Below, one piece after another: positions 52,901 through 61,991 of a stretch of DNA of 64,000 nucleotides; within the stretch, counting starts at the first letter, position 1, and every line of letters starts with the position of its first letter. The position numbers and the translations under genes are program-made. The notes below the pieces were generated by a model that did not search any database, was not told where the DNA came from, and worked only from the letters and a program-made list of their open reading frames with translations. This stretch comes from Ectobius pallidus (taxonomy: Eukaryota; Arthropoda; Insecta; Blattodea; Ectobiidae): NCBI GenBank assembly GCA_964059195.1, contig CAXKWD010000008.1, positions 43,391,502 through 43,455,501 of the forward strand, written 5' to 3'.

Positions 52901-53725
52901 AACCATCTCATTTAATTAACATGATTTTAGATGTTTTATGAGTAGAATGTGCTGGATCATTGTATATCACAATATGTCAAATGTGAGGATTATTGTGATA
53001 TACACGTGTGTGTATTTTCTTTTGATAAATATAATAAAATATCCAAAATGTTTATATGTTGAATATAGAAATATATTATATTTTTAATTTATTTATGAAA
53101 TGAATCAATGATGTCAATATAATAATTTAATGACTTCTATTATCTGTTTTGTTAATACATATATATTGCAGAAATTGTTTGCAGAAAATATTTAACATCA
53201 CAGTAGGGCCTAACTACAGTGTTTTGCAGATGACAAGCGGTTTTTCCTTCTCCTTGCATAGATACGCAGTCCAATCAGAGACGGCGAGATGGAAGGAAGA
53301 CTCTTACTGCAAGCGGCAGACCATTAGCTCGTACACGTGATTGGCGGTGAAGGAAATCGCTTCTCATTTGAAAAATACTTTAGTTTTATGTGTTTTCTTA
53401 CAAAGCAGTCCCTATTAGGACTAGATTTTGAATCAGTCTATAACTTAACTGAAGATGCCTTGAACAAAGACGAACATGCTCCTGTGTAGTAAGTGAAGTG
53501 TATTAAAAATATGTTTTAGACTAGGCCATTTAAACTTCCAAACTATGATCTAAAATAACATTTTTTAAACTAGTTTGGTATCTTGCCATGGCTTTCAGTC
53601 ATCAAAACTATTGACAAGAAGATGTAATGTTATATTTCTGACAGAAGTGGAATAATGATGTAATGCTTGTAGAGTAAATATGTTCCTTTTGTGTAATTAA
53701 TGACAATTTTCTGTCTAATTATTAG
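52901..53725. other. 3' UTR of the Penelope copy and intron end
   Basis: AT-rich. CTGAAGATGCCTTGAACAAA followed by GACGAACATGC at 53452-53483 looks like a degraded version of the stem/GAAA motif seen in the other Penelope ends. The last bases, TTTTCTGTCTAATTATTAG, are the splice acceptor for the next exon. Confidence 0.5.
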
Positions 53726-54021
53726 GTTACGGTTCTTGGCTGTTACTGAAGGAAATATCTCTGGGAGATATATATGGCAGCATCCTATTTATTTGGGCTG
53801 CCTACCACCAATATAAAACTGCAGTCTTATTGGCTAATCTTCGGAAGAATAAGAAAGGTTCTGTAGTTACCTTACAGCATCAAATTCCACAAGGTGGATG
53901 GTTTGACCTTGTATCATCCCCTCACAATCTGATGGAAGTACTAATCTATCTTGCATTAACGTTCATTCTTTGGGGATCTAGTACATGGCCTTTTGTCTTC
54001 CTCTGGGTTCTTAGTAATCAG
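53726..54021 (+). CDS. SRD5A3: Polyprenol reductase (SRD5A3 family), penultimate-type exon, 296 bp
   Basis: The exon continues the frame from 9731 (phase 1) and ends in phase 0 before GTATGT at 54022. It encodes the steroid-dehydrogenase C-terminal domain: ILFIWAAYHQYKTAVLLANL, RKNKKGSVVTLQHQIPQGGW, FDLVSSPHNLMEVLIYLALT. These match the family blocks 'H.YK.H.iLanLRk', 'vv...H.iP.GdWFE.vSSPhy.aEllIY', including the SSPH and E..IY residues of the NADPH/substrate region; the usual FE is FD here. After WVLSNQ the last exon (the SH.wY..kF..YP..R..liPf end) is not in the window. Confidence 0.93.
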
Positions 54022-54324
54022 GTATGTACTGCATTGTTACTATTACTCATTATTGCTGTTATTGTTAAAAACAAATAATGTGTGATTAGGGTGTGCATTA
54101 TGTTCACATGAAGACTAGGGGATCAAGTAGTGGTTTGTAAATGCTATCAGGAATAGTCAGTTTCAATACCTTCTTTATTTACATATTGCATGAACAAGTC
54201 TAGCATATTGCATTCTATGAATCCCCGGTCATGCTGTAACAAGTCTCTCTCAAGAGTTAAAGTATCCCTTTCCACACACAAGACTAACTTCATTAGGATG
54301 TGTGTAACTGTTGCAAGATATTGT
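54022..54324 (+). other. Start of the next SRD5A3 intron
   Basis: Begins with the donor GTATGT. No recognisable element until the tandem duplication at 54325. The intron continues past the window end unless the terminal exon has been missed. Confidence 0.6.
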
Positions 54325-54998
54325 AGCTGTTAAATAGTATTGCATATTAAGCCTACATTATGTGACAATTTAATAATGGTGTCATGTAACGAAAAATGTG
54401 TCTGGTTCTTATTTTATAAAAGATATGCAGGGTGTGGCAAAACATCCTCCCTATTTTAAATTTCAAATAAAAAACAGACGGATCAAAATAAAGAAACTGT
54501 ATTAATATTAATGATATTTACTGTAGGCAAGGGGATATTATTCAGAAATTAAAGGATTAAAACCTCTGGTAATTGGAGGACCACTCCCTAGAAAGGGGAG
54601 AGCAAAAATGGTTGGAGCAATGGACTTATCGAGGTCACTGGTTAGAGATCCACGGATGTGGAGCTGTTAAATAGTATTGCATATTAAGCCTACATTATGT
54701 GAAATTTAATAATGGTGTCATGTAACGAAAAATGTGTCTGGTTCTTATTTTATAAAAGATATGCAGGGTGTGGCAAAACATCCTCCCTATTTTAAATTTC
54801 AAATAAAAAACAGACGGATCAAAATAAAGAAACTGTATTAATATTAATGATATTTACTGTAGGCAAGGGGATATTATTCAGAAATTAAAGGATTAAAACC
54901 TCTGGTAATTGGAGGACCACTCCCTAGAAAGGGGAGAGCAAAAATGGGTGGAGCAATGGACTTATCGAGGTCACTGGTTAGAGATCCACGGATGTATT
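54325..54998. repeat. Recent tandem duplication of 337 bp
   Basis: 54325-54661 and 54662-54998 are nearly identical (a 2-base indel near 54367/54704 and one G/T change near 54612/54949). Each copy contains the left terminal repeat of the DUF4817-type element (CAGGGTGTGGCAAAACATCC) plus about 100 bases of flank, so the duplication followed the transposon insertion. Confidence 0.92.
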
Positions 54999-55330
54999 TG
55001 GAGTAAAACCTTATACATGTAATGAACTATGTGAACTTTATTCACATGCAATGTAATCATCTAAATAAAGGAAATATGTGTATCAAGAGAACTGAATGAA
55101 TAAAATAATAAATAACATATAACTTCTGCACTGTTATAACCAATATACTAAGTGGTGTGAAATCTGTAGACACATGGTTGAATGCACTGAATTTACACCA
55201 GTGATGATTTATATATGAAAACACTTGCAATTCTTGCTGTAATTAGTAGATTCAATGTTGAATTATTAATCTTAATAATAATCGCAATGAAATAGGCACT
55301 TCACTGAGGACACTGATTGCACAATACCTA

Positions 55331-55858
55331 CCGTATTGGCCCGAATATAAGACGATGTTTTTTTCCCTGAAAATGTGCTTTTAAAAACTATACTCGTCTT
55401 ATACGCGCAACCTAAGACTCAACAACTCTCCATTCCTGAATGCAGCTGTGCACGTGGGCAACGGGTATCCCCAAGCAAGTGACGTGCGTCCGACCCAAGG
55501 TCAAAGCCGCGTGGAAATTACCGAACTTTACCGAACTTCTTGCTTCTGTTTGTACTTCACCAGGACCTTCTGCTTCTGATCCTGACTGCACTGTTACTTG
55601 CCTGCGTGTCTCTATTATTTATGCGTAAATCTTTTGTTTGACCACCAGTCATGGCAGACGATGTGGAAAAGAAAGCATCTTCATTGTCTCAATGCGTAAA
55701 TAAAGGCGAGAGAAGAAGTTACGACATGAACTTCAAAATTCTGTTTTATGTGAAGCAAAATGTATTAATAAGCTATTTTATTTATTTTTTTGTAACTACC
55801 CTTCAAAAATTCAGGGTCATCTTACATTCGAGGTCGTCTTATTTTCGGGCCAATACGG
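55331..55858. mobile_element. Pogo-like deletion derivative, 528 bp, TA target site
   Basis: CCGTATTGGCCCGAATATAA and inverted CCGTATTGGCCCGAAAATAA are the ends, flanked by TA (55329-55330 and 55859-55860). A + strand frame from 55651 begins MADDVEKKASSLSQ and GERRSYDMNFKI, which resembles the N-terminus of pogo-type transposases (RRSYd..FKl..i). The gene is then lost. It keeps about 190 bases of upstream leader. Confidence 0.85.
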
Positions 55859-56489
55859 TAATAAACGAGCTGAGAAGACGGATCTTACTAGCTGTAATAA
55901 CTGGAATACTGTGTTAATTACTGTCAAATAATTAACCAAACACGACAAAACTTGTTGTTTAAAGTTTTGTGTATAAATTCACAGTTTAAGATCAAATGCG
56001 ACTGATGCTTTGTCTTGAAAGCGCGCGAATTGGAGATTGCTATCGCACATCTACTGCATGTGGATACTAGTTGCAGACTGAGACTGAAGCGACGCCGAGG
56101 CTAGGCACGAGGCCTCTAAAAACTGCACCTGCTGTTTTGCACACGGCACTACACAAGAGAGATGCTGACTCACGAGCGGGAAAGACACTAGCGGAACATT
56201 TGAATATAATAATTAGAGAGACATGTGGCTTGCTCTAACATTTACGAAGTGGGAATTTAGGGTATTCAGTATATTACATTAGTTCACCTCACTGCTAAGT
56301 GTAAATAGACCTTAATACTGTCTTCGCGTTCTTATAGCAAGGTTCACTATATCAACGCCGCAACATTCGCACAAGATGGGAGTAGCAGTCGACTTGTGTT
56401 GCCATAACGACAGAAAAAAGTGATAAACAGTAAACAAAAATTGAATAGGATATTGAAATCACGGAATTGACATTCAGTACAGTATCCAA

Positions 56490-56743
56490 CCATGCCTTGG
56501 ACGGGAGAAGAATGAGCTTACGCTGTGGAATCCTTTCTGGTAAACAGGTATTCCGTTGTCGCTGCCCAGCGTGCTTTCCGGATTCGCTTCCAAATTCCTC
56601 CTCGTGGTTCAGTTCCAGATCGGAAAAGCATTATTAGCTTATGGGTGTCAAACTTTAGAGCAAGTGGTAACATGATTAAAAAGGGAGGGGGAAGGCCACG
56701 CAGCGTTCGAACTCCAGAAAACATTAAACTTCCCACTGTGTAG
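56490..56743 (+). pseudogene. DUF4817 helix-turn-helix fragment of a mariner-like transposase
   Basis: MPWTGEE, a TGA stop (56512-56514), then AYAVESFLVNRYSVVAAQRA, FRIRFQIPPRGSVPDRKSII and GRPRSVRTPENIKL. This is the 'tq.aFr..f....vPsr.tI..wv..f...gs......GRPRs..tpenie' domain that begins many insect Tc1/mariner-type transposases. The catalytic domain is absent, so the frame ends in the element's terminal region. Confidence 0.85.
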
Positions 56744-56844
56744 AATCATTCATGTTAATTCAGTTTCTTTATTTTGATCCATCTGTCTTTTATTTGAACT
56801 TTAAAATAGGGAGGATGTTTTGCTGCACCCTATATATATAGGGG

Positions 56845-58505
56845 AAGGTGACAGTTTTTGGCAGGTTTAAGAAGCATATTTTAAAATATTTTACATACTA
56901 CCTAACTTTTCTGATTTTATTTGAAAATTACAAGTGCTAAGTATTTATTAGACTTTAATGAGTAAATTGACACAACATTCTTAAGAAATATAACATAAAT
57001 GTTTGCAATAGGATGGCCCAAATTTTCACATTCAAAATTACAGTTTTTGGAAAGGAAGTTACACTTCTTGGCAGGTGTGTATACAGTTACTGGCCTGACA
57101 ATTTTTTGGTTGCTTTTAACGAAATCCATTTTGTAGTGTCTCTGGTTTCACATGCTTATTCAACACACGCTTTAAAACAGGACAAAACAAACAACAAACT
57201 TCTCACCTGGCTGCAAACCCAAGAAGATTTTCTACATAAGATTCGCCAGGAAAGCCTCAAATCTTACATCTTGATCCTTCTTTAGTTGTTCATTTGGATG
57301 ACTTATGTTCCATTCGTGTACTCCCTTCTGCTAACTTCCTTTAATAGACGTAAATGCTGCCTCATCTGCTGGTTGAAGAATTTGTTGTGCATTGGGGTAC
57401 AGGGCAATGAAGATGATTCCAACTTCTGTGCGTAATTGACTTACCGTATTTGACTTGTAAGATGGCTTTTGCATCCATTCACGAAAAGAATTATAGGAGT
57501 TTGAATGTTCTTTTCTTTAATGAAAGGCGTGAAAACATTGACAATATAGTCATAAAACACCTTAGCTTTTATCCACCCTGTATCACTGCGGCCGATACCT
57601 CATGAGTCAGGCACAGAATTTACAACCTTCGCTGGTATCCTTTGGTAGGGAAATACCACCAAAGGAGGAACCATCATTCCACTTATGGAGAAATTGAACA
57701 TAACTGTTAAAGAAGTCTTAGAACTCCACTGTTCTACCTCATACACATTCTTAGCTCCATTGGGAACTAATACCTTTGAGTTTTTAGGGTTGAGTATGAA
57801 ACATGTCTCATCTGCATTGAAAACCCTGTTTCCATCCTCAAGGATCTCAAAATTATTTTCAGCTTTTAAACACTCAAAAATGTTGCTGAACCAATTTTGA
57901 ATGTCTTTTTCACTTACGCAGCCACTTGCTGCTGTGACAGGTTCACTTGTTCGACAAGCTAATTCAGACTGCCTTCTTAGAAACGCCTTATACCAACCAA
58001 CTCCCAGTCTATTGCCTTTAAATGGATTTGGTCTACTATTTAATTCAAGAAATTCCTTCACGCTAATAATTACATCTTTGTGCCGAGGAAATCCCTTATT
58101 GCTGCTATCAATGATCCACTTAGATAAAGTATTTTTTTTCCTCTTCAGATAGAATAGGAGAGGGGCCACACTCTTTTCTTACAGATGCCTGCTTCTTGTG
58201 GAACTGAATAGTCGCTCGAGGAATATTATATTTTTTTGCTGCAGCATTTTTTAGAAAGTCCCTTTTTTGCTTTATCTATTGCAGCCTCCAGACTGAAGAA
58301 GTGTTTTTTTTTTTTTTGATGACATCCTGGTGTCTGTAGAATAAAACATAAAAATAAATCGCTTCAATTAGTGAGAATTAAACGACTGAATATTCACAAA
58401 GGCCTAAAATAATATTGTGTATGTGCCTGCCAGTGTCTGTAGATGACAAATTACTATGGCACATATAGTATATTGGCACCCCTGCCAACAACTGTAACTA
58501 CTCAA
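56845..58505 (-). mobile_element. Pogo/Tigger-like transposon, decayed
   Basis: GTGACAGTTTTTGGCAGG at 56848 and, inverted, GTTACAGTTGTTGGCAGG (ending about 58496) form candidate ends. A transposase gene on the minus strand fills 57300-58330. Exact borders and TA duplications are not certain. The TTGGCAGG motif recurs internally near 57068. Confidence 0.65.
57300..58330 (-). pseudogene. Pogo/Tigger-type transposase, several lesions
   Basis: From about 58260 the minus strand gives NIPRATIQFHKK-type helix-turn-helix residues in a shifted frame, then LSKWIIDSSNKGFPRHKDVI and NRLGVGWYKAFLRRQ (CENP-B/Tc5-like DNA-binding domain). The DDE domain has VFNADETCFILNPKNSKVLV with the first Asp, TSLTVMFNFSISGMMVPPLV, then a TGA at 57602-57600 after NSVPDS, then GIGRSDTGWIKAKVFYDYIV and IILFVNGCKSHLT, where Asn replaces the second catalytic Asp. 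A frameshift near 58150 separates the N-terminus. The gene is inactive. Confidence 0.88.
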
Positions 58506-58885
58506 CAGAGAGCATCTTCATTTATATACATAATCATTGTTGACGGTAATGGCAGATTATTCAATTGAATATTTTGTGTGGTCTCCATATAATAGCAACA
58601 ATTAGTGGTTCTTGTTTAATTCTTTCTGTAAAATCGTGTGAAGTCTTAATTTTAAGTAGCCTAATATAGAACTGCACAAGTGCGGCAGAGACCTAGTATT
58701 TATCGGTAATCGAGTGCTTATTCTGTATAAACGATCTCGATTTTATATAGTTCTCTGAGTAATATTACATAATTGCAAATATATTTACTCCATCATATTA
58801 ATCAGTGGTTGTGTTAACATTCCGTTCTCCTCGGGAGGGGAGGTTTTGTGTTGTTGTTTTTGTTGAAGTATAAAATATTTTAATT
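58506..58885 (+). other. Spacer and 5' UTR of the following LINE
   Basis: CTCCTCGGGAGGGGAGG (58828-58844) is a G/C-rich hairpin-capable block shortly before the ORF1 start. Otherwise AT-rich and featureless. Confidence 0.45.
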
Positions 58886-60373
58886 ATGTTGGACGTATCA
58901 AGTGATGTTACGAATACTCAAACTGACAATTCTCTACATAAAATAATATCAGTGGATACAGAAATAACTAATCCTTGTCAACAAGACAATACATTCCAAC
59001 AGAACTTAGCTTCAAATATAAAAGAAAACTCAAATCATGAAACTAGTACAATAATAATTGAGAATGTAATAAATGATCACCCCCAGCCAAAAGTTTCACA
59101 TCGATATTTATCTTCGGATACAGGTCCATACTTTGTATCCATCAAACAACCAGGACAAGCCATTGGAAATTTGCACCCTATAACAATTGGACGATGGCTG
59201 TTTCGAGCTAATTATGATGTACATTATATCAATAAAGTATCATACTCTCAGATTGACGTACACTTCCAGACTCAACACGCAGCTAATGCATTTTTTAATT
59301 CAGATTTCGACAAAACGCATCAAACAAATTCCTTCATTCCGGCATATAATGTATTTTCTTCTGGTGTCATTAGGGGTGTTGAGTCAAGTATCACTCCTGA
59401 AGAGATTAAGATGGACACTATTGTACCTGAAGGTTTTCAAATTATAAATGTGTATATATTCAATCGACGTGTAACAGATGGGCAAGGAAATAATTCCTAT
59501 ATACCGACTGAAACTATAAAAGTAACATAAAAGTCAACGGCTGCCACGTTCAGTCACATTATACCACCAAAAATGTAATGTTGATCCATATATTGAACGC
59601 ACACAAACATGTCTCAACTGCGGAAAGTTAAACCATAGGGCGAAAAATTGTAGATCGTCATCTAAGTGCCTTTACTGTGGCAAGGAACCACATCAGGGGG
59701 AGTGCCCAGTACAAGACCGGAGATGCATAAATTGCAAAGGCAATCATAAAAAAACTGACATCGAGAAGTGCCCAGCATATAAACTGGAAAAGCAAATAAA
59801 CGATAAACTGACATCACTTCCAGTTTCTAGATTTGAAGCGAAGCAGATAGCCCTGGGATGCTCATCTTATGCACAAATGGTGCAACAACAAACAAGCACA
59901 ATATTCAGCAATTTCAACCAATTTCCACGGCTGGATAACAAAACGACCTTAGCAGACAACTCTCAACCACAGCGGTAAAAAAAGATCACATCTCACCAAT
60001 CACAAGTGTCCATGACACGCATCACTCATACACCAACTAATCGAAAGGAACAAGAGAGCTCTCAACGCTCTGAAATGCACAAATTCAAGAAAGCATTAAT
60101 TTATCCCAATGGCCGAGTGCCAGAGCCAACAATTCCTGTAAGTACACAGCAGACTCGACCATCGGGAATGGGTCAACTTTGACACTGAATGATGAATCAT
60201 CCTCGACACATCAACCTAAGAGGATTCCGGCAATAGGAAAAACCTCCAGCTTACAACAACCGATAAGACCTAAAGTTTTAACAACCATCAGTAAGATACT
60301 AAGTGAGGCACCGGAACACCTTAGGGGTGATCTTGAGAAAGTCAAACATCAAATCAAAGAGCTTCTAGAATAA
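58886..60373 (+). pseudogene. I/Jockey-like LINE ORF1 (gag-like, CCHC fingers), two breaks
   Basis: The first frame (58886-59530, from MLDVSSDVTNTQTDNSLHKI) is an acidic N-terminus followed by an RRM-like region (HRYLSSDTGPYFVSIKQPGQ). After a frameshift at about 59527 come three zinc knuckles between 59610 and 59790: CLNCGKLNHRAKNC, CLYCGKEPHQGEC and CINCKGNHKKTDIEKC. A stop at 59976-59978 precedes a C-terminal piece (60179-60373) ending VKHQIKELLE. ORF1 with CCHC fingers fits the I/Jockey/R1 group. Confidence 0.85.
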
Positions 60374-60435
60374 ATCTTTTTTTTTTCACTTAAGACTACC
60401 AATTCAATTTTATCATTAATTCCACGTATAATCTT

Positions 60436-61335
60436 ATGTCTGGAATGAAAATACTACAATGGAACGCACAAAGCTTAAAAAACTAATTGGAAGAACTTTT
60501 AATTTTAAACCATCAACATAAATTTGACATCATCTTGAATCTTGGCTCTCTACTACAAAAAAAATAAAAATTCCTAACTACACGTCAATCAGAAATGACA
60601 GGGATGGAAAAGGAGGAGGCGTTGCCATATTTATTAAAAAAGTTATCACAATAGCCAATTTCCGTATCATTAACAATTATGCATATACATTTCAAGCCAT
60701 AGAAGTAACAATGAGAAACCTAAAAATCATTGGTATTTACAACACTAGTTCCAACCATATTACAGCTACTTTCTGGAACAATAACTTCAACATAGACAGA
60801 GATTTTAAATACATTTTATTGGGAGATTTCAATTTAGGAAAAGCCATAGAAGACTTATACAACAGCAATAACATATACTTCATTGAAGAGCTCAAACGGC
60901 AAAATATCCATCTTATCAATAAGATTACTCCTACTCGACTTGGCTATAGAGGTCAACAAAACACTTCACCGGACCTGACCTTCATTTCGGCAAGTTTCAT
61001 CCCTCACACAGAATGGCAACCACTGACAGATACCTTAGGTAGTGACCACTTCCCCATCATTATAGCAGTAAACAACCTCTTTTTCCTGTCCAATCCATAC
61101 CACATCGAACACAAATAAAAAAACTGGACCAAATTTAACCAGGAAATCCAGTCCAAGTTAAATAAGCTACAGTCTTCCGATACATCTATTGATCTTCTCA
61201 CCTCAACCTTCCAAAATTACCTAAACTTACATCATCCGCTCTTTACATCTCATAAACCCCCGGTTCGAACTAAACCTTGTTGGTGGAGTACAGAAATTAA
61301 ACATGCCATAGCCAAACGAAAACTCCTACTTAAAG
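60436..61335 (+). pseudogene. I/Jockey-like LINE ORF2, endonuclease part only
   Basis: Opens MSGMKILQWNAQSLK (60436) as in APE endonucleases, shifts frame several times, and from 60711 is open: KIIGIYNTSS, YILLGDFNLG (active-site Asp/Asn), DLTFISASF and TLGSDHFPIIIAVN (the SDH motif). After a stop at 61116-61118 it continues TKPCWWSTEIKHAIAKRKLL and is cut off near 61330. No reverse transcriptase follows. Confidence 0.85.
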
Positions 61336-61930
61336 GAGTACTGAACGAAATTTTTTACTTTATCTTGAAATAAAATAAGATTCTCGCTAAGTGCAGAGTC
61401 GAAAACCATTTCTTTTTATGTTCGCTCATTCTCATTCTGTGAGCAATTTAAATTATAGTGTTGCAAGGCTGTGACGTCACGTGGCTAATGCGCCGTGCCA
61501 TCAGCAGTTTGAGTTTGGCTTGCTCCGGTATTGTGTGAAAGGTGCCGGTCTTGTATTCCCTAGTAATGTTTATTGTGTAGTGTAAGTGAAGATGCCTGCG
61601 TGCAGTGCTTACGGTTGTTCAAATAATTCTGGTGTCCATAGAAATGTCGGTTACTATGCATTCCCTGATAAAAACAAGAACAGACGTTTGCACAATGGGT
61701 TTCTTGCATGAAGCGTAAAAATTTTGTTCCACCAAAAAAATCTAGAGTATGTGGAAAGCATTTTAAAGAAGATTTTAATGAATCGGATATATTAAAAATC
61801 AATCTATTACTTAAAACAACACCCAAGTATGCTATATATTATTTCCTACTTCACTTGAATTTCTACTGCTACTATCTTCTATTTTATTCAACCATTTTCT
61901 TTTAACTACAATTAAAATTTCCCCATTCTT
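61336..61930 (+). pseudogene. THAP-domain transposon fragment (P-element-like), one frameshift
   Basis: MPACSAYGCSNNSGVHRNVG begins at 61592 after a 250-bp leader. After a frameshift near 61685 it continues AQWVSCMKRKNF, SRVCGKHFKEDFNESDILK. C-x4-C, the buried Trp in AQWV, C-x2-H and the F of HF are all THAP zinc-finger positions. The leader has GACGTCACGTGG at 61472-61483. THAP domains occur in P-type transposases and in host proteins; its place among transposon remnants favours the former. The remainder of any transposase is missing. Confidence 0.8.
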
Positions 61931-61991
61931 TTCAATAAATCCATATTTTTTGTTATGCAAAGCTTCTTATATGCTACCCCTTTATTAATTT

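Larger units (their letters stand above)
9732..53725 (+). other. SRD5A3 intron of about 44 kb, filled with mobile elements
   Basis: The donor GTAAGA (9732) and acceptor TAATTATTAG (ending 53725) bracket 43,994 bases. Exons on both sides end or begin in phase 1, so the reading frame is restored, and the joined protein aligns with SRD5A3 without a gap. Nothing between them looks like a further exon of this gene. The interior is described element by element below. Confidence 0.82.
54428..56832 (+). mobile_element. Mariner-like (DUF4817) transposon, internally deleted
   Basis: The left terminal repeat, AGGGTGTGGCAAAACATCCT, occurs at 54429 and again at 54765 because of the tandem duplication. 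Its inverse AGGATGTTTTGCTGCACCCT lies at 56812-56831. Inverted similarity covers about 75 bp, through GATCAAAATAAAGAAACTG. A transposase N-terminus is at 56490-56743, and the rest of the gene is missing. A pogo-type MITE sits inside. Confidence 0.8.
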
